Below, in pieces: positions 1 through 9,891 of a DNA stretch of 58,923 nucleotides (its first letter is position 1; every line of letters starts with the position of its first letter). The translations under genes were made by a program, and so were the position numbers. The stretch is from Tubiluchus corallicola. Taxonomy: Eukaryota > Priapulida > Priapulimorpha > Priapulimorphida > Tubiluchidae. The stretch lies in the NCBI GenBank assembly GCA_030141605.1, contig JAQGDQ010002414.1, forward strand, positions 1-58,923. Reading direction: 5' to 3'. The notes under the pieces are model-generated. The model was not told where the DNA came from. It made no database searches and saw nothing but the letters and a program-made list of their open reading frames with translations.

Positions 1-3000
1 CGCTTCATCTACTTTAAAATGAACTAAATCACCATAATTAATATCCCCTGTCTTGCTGGCACTAAAATCTATGCTTTCGTCAGTTATTACGTTAATATAT
101 TTATGTCCTCCAACGCTACAACCATTCTCAAAATTATACTCATAATCTATGATATGTATGCCTACTCCAGCTTCTTGTGGGTGAAATTTATTGTCATTCA
201 CTCCCGTACCATAAAATGTGCCTCCTTTAATATTCACGCTTTTCATTAAATCCACAGGATTATCATCACATACATTCGGTAAATCGGTGAATTGAAAACC
301 TGCCTTTCGATGCACATCTATTAATATGTTTTTTTCTAATATACATCCGTCTTGATTATCTTTATAAGTAATTGTCCACACTCCCTTTCCAGCATTAGAA
401 GGGCTAAATGTATTTCCATTAATTACTGCTCTTCCACTAAATAACCCGCCACTATGATTTTCAAGATAATTAGGTAAATATATCTCTTGACCATCTGCAC
501 ATAGAGGAGGTATATCTTTAATATTGACTTTTTTGTCCCATAAAGCATCAGTCTTAACGCTCGTATTGACTGTACTCACACATCCTCGCTCATTTGTGTA
601 TTGATATGTTACAGTATGATTTCCAATACCCGCAACATTTGTATTGAAAAAAGTTCCAGTTACTCCGCCACCGATGAACTCCCCGCCTAACCTATTTACA
701 TAATCAGATAAATCAATTAGACTATCTTTGTAACATTGTGTTGGTATCGTAGTAAAAGAGATTGGTTCGGCAGGAAGAACATTAATTTTATCACTTAATT
801 CTAAAATACAACCATTGTTTCCGTCTTTAAATATTTGATAACGTTCAATTCGTCAGTCGCTTGTCAGGACGAAAATAATCGCCCTCAACCCTGTTACCAC
901 GAAAATAACCATCAGTGTTTACGTAATTTCTTAAATTCAATGCGTCAGAATTTACACATAATTCGCGAGGTAATCCGCTTAACACAACTGAATTAGAGAT
1001 ATTATCCTTGACAGTAATTGTTTTACTTCCTCTAACCTCACAACCATAACCATCTTCATAAGTAAAACTAATAGTATAGCTTGCATCTTTGTTAACATCA
1101 TTTGGAATAAAATATGCACTATCAGCTATACCTGTACCTTCAAAATATCCTCCTACCCCACTACCATCATCATAACGCTCTTGTAGATTTACATAATTAA
1201 ACAAATCTATAGGGGAGTCATAACATACTGTAGGGAGATTATTAAAAATTAAATTTTTTAATGGCTTAACCTCCACGTGTTTACTTATCTTTTCGTCAAA
1301 AGGACAAACAGGATTGCCACTGACATAATTTATTTCAAATATGCCCGCTCCAGATACTGTCGGATTAAAAAAGTTACCACTTACACCATTACCATTAAAA
1401 ACACCTCCTGTATGTTCATCAACTAATACTGACAAATCTATTGGAGTGCCCCGAACACAAGTAATGGGAATATCATTAAAAATAATATCTCTACTATATT
1501 TTTCTTCTACAACAAATTCTCTTTTTTATATTCATAACTACAATTATCATTCATTATTTTATACTTAATTTCTTGTATACTCCCTTGTGTCAAAACAAAG
1601 GTATTTAGAATGCCATCGGGCAATTCTATGTTGTTGTGATGCCATGTCCCGCTATATTTACTTATAGACTGGTCATTTATACTTATTTGTTGATATAAAT
1701 CCAAATTTTCATCATAACATAAATTTTCTTCTATATTCCAATTCAATGTAATAGCAGGCTTTACTTCTATGGTTTTATTCATTAAAAATGTATAACCTCC
1801 ATAATTAAGGGTATAAGTGATGGTTGTAACACCATCCCAGCCGCTTACATTCAATATATTTTTTTGTCCAGAAACTAATGCTGAATGGTGAGAGGATGTA
1901 AACGTGCCAGTTGCAATTCTACAGGAACACCCGAAGTATTCAACTCTACAAAATCTAATAAATTCACATTATCATTGCCACCACAAAAACTATCGGGAAA
2001 ACCATTCCAACTTGCTTTAAATGTATTGTCCTCTACGGTTACTTGAAAATTGTAATTTTTAATACAATTTCCAACACCAGCAGTGGCAATCAAGTTGACA
2101 TGTCTCTCTTCTTTATAATGACTTCCAATGTTGTTGCCAAACAATAATCCCGCATCGATATACCACTTTCCATTTACTTTTTTCACGGTTATTACTACCA
2201 CTTATAGCAGCTACTTCATTAGGAACGTCTAACGCAATTCTAAAATTACTTTCTTCATTGCCTCTCGTTAACTGAAAAGTTTGATTATTAACTAAAAAAT
2301 TAGGAGCAGCGAGAACTTCTATTGTCAACTGATATGTCTTCCCTAACAATCTGTAATAAACTATGTTTTTACCAATATTTGCGAATGAAGGATTGAACTT
2401 AGCAGTTGTTGCATCGCCTCCAGCTACATTCACACCAACTCCCGTAATTTCTACATTAGATTTTACGAAATTGTTTTTATGGCGATTTTCTAAAATATTC
2501 CATAAGTTTATATTTATATTATCTTCTTTACAATATATAGTATTATAAGAATTATTAGTCGTATTGTTAAAAGACAAGCCCTCTTCTCTTATACTCGACA
2601 TTACATTAACGTTGACGTCCTCCCAACACCTCCTTTCAAAATAAAAATTAAGATTTTGGAGAGAATTACTATTGCCGTTTACTTCCCAAGTGAGTGGAAT
2701 TATACTTGTCGACCAATTTGGATTTTTATTTGGTCTTCCAATATTTTCTATAAGAGAACTGCCGTTTCTTACCAATACGAATGTATGATTATGATCTGTT
2801 TCAGACGTATAAATATGTTCACAATTATTACTATTCTTTGCCTGAAAAAAGATGTTAATAATATCATCTGTATTTGATTCCCATTCGTCATAATAACGCA
2901 TCTTATGAATAATAAAAGTTAATTTTTCACCTTTGTAGTAAGGATAAGGGAAACGAATGTCAGCAAGATAGTTGTGAGTTTCTTCCCTTATCGTAACAAA

Positions 3001-3072
3001 TGAACGATTGCTCTGTGAATAAGAAGTTATGCTAAAAAAAATTATTATTATGACTACAACTATCTGTTTCAT
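1..3072 (-). pseudogene. Large exported repeat protein, 3' end beyond window, broken by four frameshifts
   Basis: The protein starts at 3072 with a signal peptide (MKQIVVVIIIIFFSITSYSQ), followed by about 250 residues of unrecognised sequence. At least eight repeats of about 70-80 residues follow. Each has a Cys-x-x-x-x-x-(I/L)-(D/N)-L core, a GG-x-F-x-G-x-G-V stretch and a closing Gly-Cys before a strand ending Ile-x-Val. The reading frame changes near 2178-2183 (one extra base in a T run), 1905-1912 (one missing), 1522-1527 (one missing in a T run) and 846-853 (one extra). Between these points the frame stays open, and it is open to base 1. The pattern fits large Bacteroidota surface proteins with Ig-like or SprB-type repeats; the C-terminal sorting domain would lie outside the window. 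It follows the 3721 lipoprotein gene by 7 bases, probably as an operon. Decay and sequencing error are both possible. Confidence 0.7.
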
Positions 3073-3079
3073 ATTTATT

Positions 3080-3721
3080 TTAATTTATTTTTTCTAATAC
3101 AGAATGAAACTTTATATACTCATCAGTATACTCGTCATTCTCGTCCTTGAAGTACATCCCATTAAGTATATAAAAGTTACCCTTCTCTAAAAATTTTTGC
3201 CCCATCTTTATTAGCAAATGAGCTGAACGTGTCTCCCCATTAAAATAAATACCTGTAGGGCCCTCCGACGCTTGCATAATAGTAATTGTATCATTTTCCA
3301 ACATTTTAATTGTAAAGTCAACCACACTTTCAATAAAAGGAACATTCCTAGGATCTTCATAAGCAAACCAATATGCATCTCTATCAAGCTTATACTGATT
3401 TGTACTATCATTATAAGTATATACAATTGTTGTTGTATCCTCTCCACTCCAAAGTTTAAACGACTCAATGATTCCTTCCTTAGTTCTTTCATTTCCTTCT
3501 CCCAAGTCTAAAAGCCACTGAGGGGCTAATTTTACAGCTTCATCAGAAGAAAAAACAAACCCTTCTATTCCTACTGCCTGCCATGTGTGTCCTTTAAATT
3601 CTTCAAGAAAGGGAAGAGGCTTTACAGGGTCATTTGTTTTGCAACCTATGCAACTTATTATTACTAAGGCGATGACACTTATAGTTATTATTGTTTTTTT
3701 TATTCTTTTCAAATTTTTCAT
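3080..3721 (-). CDS. Hypothetical lipoprotein
   Basis: This 213-residue protein has an N-terminal hydrophobic stretch ending in a lipobox (ISCIGC, Cys about residue 27), so it should be lipid-anchored. The mature part is soluble and acidic with no motif I recognise. The next gene, the large repeat protein, starts 7 bases after its stop, so the two are probably co-transcribed and may work together at the cell surface. I know no family function for it. Confidence 0.75.
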   Translation of the reverse strand: MKNLKRIKKTIITISVIALVIISCIGCKTNDPVKPLPFLEEFKGHTWQAVGIEGFVFSSDEAVKLAPQWLLDLGEGNERTKEGIIESFKLWSGEDTTTIVYTYNDSTNQYKLDRDAYWFAYEDPRNVPFIESVVDFTIKMLENDTITIMQASEGPTGIYFNGETRSAHLLIKMGQKFLEKGNFYILNGMYFKDENDEYTDEYIKFHSVLEKIN

Positions 3722-3753
3722 AATTATTGTTTTTTAGATTGTGATTTTATTAC

Positions 3754-4050
3754 CTTTTTTATATTTCTTTTAATATCAAACCACAACCACAATACAGAGG
3801 TACGGAACAAAGGTTATCGTTAATTTCTTTTTAATATCAAACCACAACGTAAAAGCCAATGAAGCTTAGCTTTCAAATAACAAATATCGTTAATTTCTTT
3901 TTAATATCAAACCACAACGTAAGCAGCTTGGCAAATGCACGCGGCAATAATATCGTTAATTTCTTTTTAATATCAAACCACAACGAGGGTTTTGTTTTCA
4001 AATTTGAACGAGCCAATATCGTTAATTTCTTTTTAATATCAAACCACAAC
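3754..4050 (-). CRISPR. Short CRISPR array: four good repeats, one degenerate repeat, four spacers
   Basis: Four identical 34-base repeats lie at 3815-3848, 3885-3918, 3951-3984 and 4017-4050. A fifth, degenerate copy at 3754-3787 keeps only the half nearest the spacer. Read on the minus strand the repeat begins GTTGTGGTTTGA and ends ACGATA, a form typical of type II CRISPR repeats of Bacteroidota. In that orientation the degenerate copy is the last repeat and the leader lies above 4050. Spacers are 27, 36, 32 and 32 bases; if two preceding A bases shared by three repeats belong to the repeat, they are about 25, 34, 30 and 30. Spacers differ from each other and are richer in GC than the flanks. 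No cas gene lies in the window. Confidence 0.85.
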
Positions 4051-4217
4051 TTTTGCTATTTGCATAAAAATAAAAACTTTTTTTGTTCAGCAGAATTATT
4101 TGTAAATACTACCATCCTGTTTTCTGGATTTCGGCTGTTCCAAAAGATAATTAAATAATTTTTTAAAATATAGATTTTACTTATATTGCTGCTTAAATAA
4201 ATATAAATTTTGTAAAA
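4051..4217. other. AT-rich intergenic stretch next to the CRISPR array
   Basis: No gene is seen here. It is AT-rich with T and A runs. If the array is transcribed on the minus strand, as its repeat sequence suggests, this stretch would hold the CRISPR leader and the array promoter, and also the upstream region of the dipeptidase gene on the plus strand. I saw no copy of the repeat and no anti-repeat of a tracrRNA in it. Confidence 0.4.
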
Positions 4218-5585
4218 ATGAAAGCTTTAAATTATATACAGAAAAATAAAAAGAAGTTTTTGAATGAGCTGGTTGAGTTATTAAAAATCCCTTCAATAAG
4301 TGCTGATTCAAAATATAAGCAAGACGTTTTGAATTGTGCTGCGCACATCAAAAAACAGTTTGACATTATTGGTGTAGATAAGTCCGAAGTAATGCAGACT
4401 ACTGGATTTCCTATAGTATATGCTGAAAAAATTATAGACAAAAGTTTGCCAACAGTTTTAGTGTATGGACATTATGATGTACAGCCTGTAGACCCAATAG
4501 AACTCTGGAACTCTCCGCCATTTAAGCCTGAGATTAAAAATGAGAAAATATATGCTAGAGGTGCTTGCGATGATAAAGGGCAGTTTTTTATACATTTAAA
4601 AGCCTTTGAAGCAATGCAAGAAACAGGAGAGTTGCACTGCAACTTGAAATTTATAATAGAAGGAGAAGAGGAAATAGGCTCACCTTCCTTAGAACAGTTT
4701 ATAAAGGAGCATAAAGACTTGTTAAAATCAGATGTTATTCTTGTTTCAGATACAAGTATGTTATCGCTTGAAAACCCCTCTACAACTGTTGGATTAAGAG
4801 GATTAAGTTATCTTGAAATAGAAGTTACGGGGGCAAATAGAGACCTGCACTCAGGGACATATGGTGGTGCTGTTGCTAACCCCATAAATACACTTTGTGA
4901 AATGATAGCTTCGCTAAAAGATGAAAATAATAGAATTACTATACCTGGATTTTATGATGATGTGGAAGTATTAAGCTCATCACAAAGGCAAAAAATACAA
5001 GAGATACCTTTTGATGAAGAAGAGTATAAAAAAGAGTTAGAAATAGATGCGGTAGAAGGGGAGAAAGGCTATTCAACCCTAGAAAGAATAGGAATACGCC
5101 CAACGCTTGATGTAAATGGTATTTGGGGAGGATACATAGGAGAGGGAGCTAAAACGGTGCTGCCATCTAAAGCTTTTGCGAAAATTTCTATGCGACTTGT
5201 TCCCAATCAAAGCCATCAAAAAATAACAGAACTATTTGTGAAGCATTTCAACTCCATTGCTCCAAAATCTGTAAAAGTAAAGATGACCCCACATCATGGC
5301 GGTAACCCAGTAATAACGCCGACTGATTCTATTGCTTTTGAAGCATCAGAAAAAGCATTTTTAGATATTTGGGGGAAGAAAAACATTCCCACAAGAGATG
5401 GAGGAAGCGTTCCTATTGTTGCGTTGTTTAATGATGTATTAAAAGTAAATACAGTGCTGTTAGGTTTTGGGCTAGATAGTGATGCTATTCACTCTCCTAA
5501 TGAGAGCTTTGGTGTTTTTAATTTTTATAAAGGAATAGAAACAGTTGTAGCATTTCACAAACACTTTACTTCTTTAAAAAAATAG
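4218..5585 (+). CDS. M20 family metallo-dipeptidase
   Basis: This 455-residue protein has the full M20 pattern: GHYDVQP (metal-binding His85, with Asp87), RGACDDKGQ with the bridging Asp near residue 118, the EGEEEIGS motif with the catalytic and metal-binding glutamates near residues 150-152, and DLHSGTYGG of the dimerisation (lid) domain. A late His is in DAIHSPNES. It most resembles the CNDP-like M20 dipeptidases that split dipeptides in the cytoplasm; no signal peptide is seen. The ATG start at 4218 opens straight into the fold. It is separated from the next gene by only 24 bases. Confidence 0.9.
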   Translation: MKALNYIQKNKKKFLNELVELLKIPSISADSKYKQDVLNCAAHIKKQFDIIGVDKSEVMQTTGFPIVYAEKIIDKSLPTVLVYGHYDVQPVDPIELWNSPPFKPEIKNEKIYARGACDDKGQFFIHLKAFEAMQETGELHCNLKFIIEGEEEIGSPSLEQFIKEHKDLLKSDVILVSDTSMLSLENPSTTVGLRGLSYLEIEVTGANRDLHSGTYGGAVANPINTLCEMIASLKDENNRITIPGFYDDVEVLSSSQRQKIQEIPFDEEEYKKELEIDAVEGEKGYSTLERIGIRPTLDVNGIWGGYIGEGAKTVLPSKAFAKISMRLVPNQSHQKITELFVKHFNSIAPKSVKVKMTPHHGGNPVITPTDSIAFEASEKAFLDIWGKKNIPTRDGGSVPIVALFNDVLKVNTVLLGFGLDSDAIHSPNESFGVFNFYKGIETVVAFHKHFTSLKK

Positions 5586-5609
5586 CGATACTCATGGCAT
5601 AACTTGTTT

Positions 5610-6047
5610 ATGAATAGAGCATATTATAAACCAGCATTATTGTTGTTCATATTTTTCTTCTTCTTGACAAGCCATGTGTTTGGGCAAGAAGAGATAAAAA
5701 AGATTATTGTTGAGCATAATAAGGACAGTTTAGAAGAGGATAGTATAACATATGAGCTTATTGTGTTTGATCCCCAATTTGAGACTTACTTGCAAACAAT
5801 AGCAAAACCAATGAATTTTTATTCTCAAAATTATTATGAAAATTGGAACAAGCAATATGTGCAAAAATGGAATGCTAGATATGCAAGCGGGCAATATGGC
5901 AATGTGTATGAAAGTTATATAGACTATGATTACGCCACTGATTATGGATTAGAGTTGAATTATAGACTGTATAATTTTTTTCTGTTTTTTGAAAGGCAAA
6001 CAGGTATTAGTTTCAACCTTCAGTATAATAGATTGCGAAAAAGATAA
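5610..6047 (+). CDS. DUF6146-like small exported protein
   Basis: The ATG at 5610 is preferred to a TTG two codons earlier. Residues 1-26 form a signal peptide ending near VFGQ. The mature part contains YELIVFDPQFETYL, YYENWNKQYVQKWNAR and a tyrosine-rich tail with YGLELNYRLYNFFLFFERQ. This matches, from memory, the small Bacteroidota family DUF6146, whose function is unknown. It may be co-transcribed with the dipeptidase and is followed by a strong bidirectional terminator at 6082-6113. Confidence 0.65.
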   Translation: MNRAYYKPALLLFIFFFFLTSHVFGQEEIKKIIVEHNKDSLEEDSITYELIVFDPQFETYLQTIAKPMNFYSQNYYENWNKQYVQKWNARYASGQYGNVYESYIDYDYATDYGLELNYRLYNFFLFFERQTGISFNLQYNRLRKR

Positions 6048-6081
6048 AGCCAGATACTATCTTTTAGTAAAGGCTATGTGT

Positions 6082-6113
6082 AAAAAAGGAGTGCGAAATA
6101 GCACTCCTTTTTT
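6082..6113. terminator. Bidirectional rho-independent terminator
   Basis: A 13-base A/T-flanked stem (AAAAAAGGAGTGC and its complement) closes a 6-base loop, with a T run on each strand. It lies between two convergent genes (ending at 6047 and 6139) and can serve both. Confidence 0.85.
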
Positions 6114-6138
6114 AATTATATAATTATATACAAACCTT

Positions 6139-7365
6139 CTACCTTTCTTCTAAGATTGTCACATATCCTTTTTTCACACGTATTCCATTATTAACTATTA
6201 ACAGATAAGAACCGCCTGGCAATCGTTGACCATCAAAAGTACCGTCCCATGGGTTCTCTGCATAATTTTTTCCTCCAGTCATACTAAATATTAATTTTCC
6301 CCATCTGTTAAAAATCATTACCTCTACCTTTGAGTCTAAATCATCTGGATAAGAATCTATTCCTCTAATTACCAATACGTCATTTATTCCATCATTGTTA
6401 GGAGTGATAGCAAAACAAAAATCGCATTCTAATGTCTTATCAGATAGAGTAAAACTACCTAGCTCTTGTACGTGGTACATGACAACAGATTGTCCTTCTC
6501 GTGAAGGCTCGCTTTCATCTACTTTCACCCATTCTATTCCTTCATCTAATTGAAATGCTCCTAAATTTTCTTTTGGTAGATTGTTGAGTTCACTTTCTAG
6601 ATATTGAAACTCTAATTTGGCATCCAATCCTTCGTTCTTTTCTGGCTCTATTACAAACTTACGATTAATACCTTCCAGTGTGGCAGTAATTAATTCTTTC
6701 TTGTGATATCGCCTTATTTCTGTGTCTCCCATATTATACTCTGATGAAATTACTATTCCTAAGTTACCTGGCTCTAAGTTATTGGGGAACGATATATTTT
6801 GTTTTTTGTAAACATGCCCATATCCCTCTGACTCATCATATATATAACTTTCAGCTGTTTCACCAGAAATCACACCTTTTTCCCCTCCACTACCCAATGT
6901 CAATACTCTTCCATCTAAATTGAGCTTACCATCTACCATTTTCAAGGTGTCTAATATTGTAATATCCTTTTTCAGAACTATTTCAGTGTTGAGGTCACGC
7001 TCTTCATCTCCTTGTTGATTTACTATAATGGATTTGAATATTAAATCAGAACTTCCACCAATGTAGCTTTGTTCCCTTTTAAAATCATGTTTCGTGTCGT
7101 CAGAAATAAAAATCATCTGAGAATTTGTCAGGTCTGCTTGACCGTCATTTGTGAAATTGCCATTTATAATAGAAATTTTAATATCTCCTGTAACAGTAAA
7201 TTTAGTTCCATCGTCTATATGTACTCCTGGATCTAACTCAGTAACTTCGTTTAAGTTTCTTTTTGCAAGATTTTTTTTCTTTGATTGAGCAAAAGCACCT
7301 ATGTTTATTGCTGTTATCAGAAGAATTAATAATTTTAATTTTTTCATAGTTATTGTTATTTTCAT
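6139..7365 (-). CDS. Secreted protein with type IX (type B, gliding-motility CHU_C) C-terminal sorting domain
   Basis: This 408-residue protein has a signal peptide (ends near GAFAQS, residue 28) and a middle part of beta-strand-like sequence that I cannot assign. Its last 90 residues or so are a gliding-motility-associated C-terminal domain: ITPNNDGINDVLVIRG, then VEVMIFNRWGKLIF, then NPWDGTFDGQRLPGGSYLL. In Bacteroidota this domain directs export through the type IX secretion system and surface attachment. A second in-frame ATG lies six codons into the gene and could be the true start. No type IX machinery gene is in the window. Confidence 0.85.
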   Translation of the reverse strand: MKITITMKKLKLLILLITAINIGAFAQSKKKNLAKRNLNEVTELDPGVHIDDGTKFTVTGDIKISIINGNFTNDGQADLTNSQMIFISDDTKHDFKREQSYIGGSSDLIFKSIIVNQQGDEERDLNTEIVLKKDITILDTLKMVDGKLNLDGRVLTLGSGGEKGVISGETAESYIYDESEGYGHVYKKQNISFPNNLEPGNLGIVISSEYNMGDTEIRRYHKKELITATLEGINRKFVIEPEKNEGLDAKLEFQYLESELNNLPKENLGAFQLDEGIEWVKVDESEPSREGQSVVMYHVQELGSFTLSDKTLECDFCFAITPNNDGINDVLVIRGIDSYPDDLDSKVEVMIFNRWGKLIFSMTGGKNYAENPWDGTFDGQRLPGGSYLLIVNNGIRVKKGYVTILEER

Positions 7366-7410
7366 AGATAATTACTTCTCTTTTGTATTAAACGCAAAAT
7401 ACATACTTTT

Positions 7411-7441
7411 TTGCATGTTTCCAAACATTTTTTTATATTTG
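7411..7441 (+). promoter_or_regulatory. Candidate Bacteroidota promoter for the BatC-like gene
   Basis: TTG at 7411-7413 and TATATTTG at 7434-7441 are 20 bases apart, an exact match to the Bacteroidota pattern TTG-N19/20-TAnnTTTG. It sits 75 bases upstream of the gene at 7517. Confidence 0.55.
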
Positions 7442-7516
7442 CCAGCATGCATGGCGCTTAATTTTGTAACTTTTCACTTATAAATTAGATTTCATGCTAT
7501 AAGGTAACCTATAAAT

Positions 7517-8365
7517 ATGCAAAAAATTCAAGGAATAAAAAAAATATTATTATTTTTCGGGCTTACAATTATGTTTTTTGTAGCAGAAGCATCTGATAAT
7601 GTTTCGGAGAAAAACAAACTTAAACAAAAAGCAAAACAAGCATATTTGGATGGGAATTTTGAACAAGCCATAGAAAACTACCTTATTTTAGTAGATTCCT
7701 TTAAGGTAAGAGAGGCACCCGTGCTAATGAATCTTGCACATTCATATTTTCGCACTAATAGCCTAGAAGAAGCAAAGAAATATTATTTACAAATAACAAG
7801 AGGTGATGATGTGGATGATGCAGTAAAGTCAGTAGCACTGCAACAATTAGGAATAATTCATCATAAGAAAGAGAAGGATAGTGAAGGAGCTAAGGACTAT
7901 TTTAAGCAATCTTTGATTGTTAATGCCAGTAATGAAGAGGCGAGGTACAACTACGAATTGTTAAGCAAACTTCAAACTGAAGAACAATCTCAAAATAAGG
8001 ATAACCAACAGAACGGAGATAATAAGCAGAAGGATCAAAGCAATAAAGATGATAGCTCTCAAAAGGACAATAACGACCAAGAGGGCAATGAAAATGAGCA
8101 AAATGAACAACAAGGAGACGGAAAAGAGCACGAAAATGAAAAAAATAGTGCCAAAGAAGAAAACAATGAACCAGATAAGGAAAAAGATACAAATAAAGAG
8201 AAACAACAGCCAACACCTACGCAGCAAAGATTGAAAAAATATAACCTTACAGAAGAGCAGGCACAAGCAATATTAGATGCTATGATGAATTCAGAAATGA
8301 AATATATTCAGCAAAACAAAAGAAAACCGCAAAAAAATATAGACAAATCTAATCCAGATTGGTAG
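7517..8365 (+). CDS. batC: BatC-like TPR protein (aerotolerance operon type)
   Basis: This 282-residue protein has an N-terminal hydrophobic signal or anchor (residues 12-27) and about three TPR units (residues 30-155). Next comes a highly charged low-complexity linker rich in Gln, Glu, Asn and Lys (about 155-240). The C-terminal segment QQRLKKYNLTEEQAQAILDA with a closing NPDW is typical of BatC in Bacteroidota. BatC is normally encoded within a moxR-batABCDE cluster, whose products are linked to aerotolerance and envelope stress. Here no other bat gene is adjacent, which is unusual. The gene symbol rests on the overall pattern and could be wrong for a different TPR protein with the same tail. 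Confidence 0.65.
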   Translation: MQKIQGIKKILLFFGLTIMFFVAEASDNVSEKNKLKQKAKQAYLDGNFEQAIENYLILVDSFKVREAPVLMNLAHSYFRTNSLEEAKKYYLQITRGDDVDDAVKSVALQQLGIIHHKKEKDSEGAKDYFKQSLIVNASNEEARYNYELLSKLQTEEQSQNKDNQQNGDNKQKDQSNKDDSSQKDNNDQEGNENEQNEQQGDGKEHENEKNSAKEENNEPDKEKDTNKEKQQPTPTQQRLKKYNLTEEQAQAILDAMMNSEMKYIQQNKRKPQKNIDKSNPDW

Positions 8366-8444
8366 AAGAGATGTTAAATATTTTGTGTTTTCAGAAAGAA
8401 AATTTGTTTACAACTTAATTGATTATACAAACACTCAAAAAACT

Positions 8445-9821
8445 ATGAAAAATGTTTTTGGCTTATTATTTCTAATTTTAGTACTTTATAGCCCTTGGAA
8501 TGTTATAGCGCAAGATAAAGACGAGGATCCCGAAGTTCAAAAGAAGAGACTTGTTATGACATATTATGATTCCGCAGAGCGATTTTTGAAAGAAAAATAT
8601 TATATGCTTAATGATATAGATATAGATGGAAAATATATTCGTTACCATCGCAATGGGAACGTAGCGATACAGGGTTTTTTTGAAAAAGGGCAAAGAGAAG
8701 GAAAATTTAAAGAATTCCATGAAAATGGCACTATAAAACATATGTACACTTATGCTGATGGCAGCAGACAAGGGGAATATAAAACATATAACGCACGGAA
8801 TGTTTTAGTTCAAGAAGGTCAATTCGAAAATGACATGCTTACAGGTACAATTATTTCATATTATAATCATGGGAAGAAAAAAAACGAAACCACTTTTGTA
8901 AAAGAAAAAATTAACGGCTACTTACGAGAGTTTTATACTAATGGAAATTTAGAAAAAGAAGTGCCATATAATAATAACGTGATAGAAGGGGTGTATAAAA
9001 CATATTACCCAAACCAGAAATTAGCTTCCGAAGTAGAATATAAAAAAGGAATTCTTAATGGAATATACAAAACATATTACTCTAACGGACAACTGAAAGA
9101 GGAGTACACGAATAATAATGGCAAAAAAACAGGAAAAGGAAGAGAGTATGCAGAAAATGGAAGATTAATATTTGTGGGCTTATATATAAGCGGAAAGTTA
9201 ACAGGCAAATGCCTTGCTTTTTATCCCAGTGGAAAGAAAAGGTATGAATACACCTATAACAATGGTTATAGATATGGGAAAAATATTAATTATTATGAAA
9301 CGGGTAATATTTATAGAGTATCCCGCTTGTCTCGTAGAGAAGAAAATAGAAAATCCAAAATTTTTTCAGAAGAAAACGAAAACCAATTGATGTATGTCAA
9401 TCAATACAAACGAGGGCTTCCAAGTGGAAAATGGATGAGCTATTATGATGACACTGGAATTAAGAAGAAAATAGAAAAATATGCAAAAGGACAACTACAA
9501 GGCAAAAGAAAGATATACCAAGATAATGGAAAATTATTAAAAAAAGAGACATTTGTTAATAGCACCTTAAATGGCAATGTTCAAGAGTACCATGTGCCAT
9601 TAGGCAAAAAAAAGTCAAAAACATTTTATGAGAGTGGAAAAGAGAATGGAAAACATACTCAATGGGATGAAAAAGGGAGAGTTATTGTGAGAGGAACATA
9701 TGTAAGGGGGAAGAAGCATGGAGAGTGGCATTATTATGAAGGCAAAACATTGAAAAAGACAGAAGTATACAAAAATGGCCTATTGTTTGAGCCCATTTTG
9801 CCAGAAGAACCAGAAAAATAG
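8445..9821 (+). CDS. Exported MORN-type (YwqK-like) repeat protein
   Basis: The ATG at 8445 gives a good signal peptide (ends near NVIAQDK, about residue 23); an upstream GTG at 8385 is in frame but would put 20 extra residues before it. The rest is an almost unbroken run of about 15 short repeats of the form Y-x-N-G-x-(L/K)-x-x-E-x-x-Y-x-x-G-x-x-x-G, which is the MORN_2 / YwqK pattern. Databases often call such proteins antitoxins by similarity to YwqK; nothing here supports a toxin-antitoxin role. The gene follows the BatC-like gene closely and may share its promoter. Confidence 0.75.
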   Translation: MKNVFGLLFLILVLYSPWNVIAQDKDEDPEVQKKRLVMTYYDSAERFLKEKYYMLNDIDIDGKYIRYHRNGNVAIQGFFEKGQREGKFKEFHENGTIKHMYTYADGSRQGEYKTYNARNVLVQEGQFENDMLTGTIISYYNHGKKKNETTFVKEKINGYLREFYTNGNLEKEVPYNNNVIEGVYKTYYPNQKLASEVEYKKGILNGIYKTYYSNGQLKEEYTNNNGKKTGKGREYAENGRLIFVGLYISGKLTGKCLAFYPSGKKRYEYTYNNGYRYGKNINYYETGNIYRVSRLSRREENRKSKIFSEENENQLMYVNQYKRGLPSGKWMSYYDDTGIKKKIEKYAKGQLQGKRKIYQDNGKLLKKETFVNSTLNGNVQEYHVPLGKKKSKTFYESGKENGKHTQWDEKGRVIVRGTYVRGKKHGEWHYYEGKTLKKTEVYKNGLLFEPILPEEPEK

Positions 9822-9891
9822 AATGTAAAAAAACTTATAAATCAAAATAAATACAGAATACAAAATTTCAGAAAAATATTAAAATATAATT

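Noticed and set aside
3859-4158. A 99-codon open frame reading through the repeats, with a recurring NIVNFFLISNHN motif
   Set aside because: It is the translation of the CRISPR repeats; the repeated peptide comes from the direct repeats and the parts between are the spacers.
7920-8266. Open frames on the minus strand inside the BatC-like gene
   Set aside because: They mirror the low-complexity Gln/Glu/Lys codons of the plus-strand gene and have no start context or known motif.
8445-9821. Antitoxin label for the YwqK-like protein
   Set aside because: The protein is exported and made of MORN-type repeats, and no toxin partner is adjacent, so the label would be transferred by name only.
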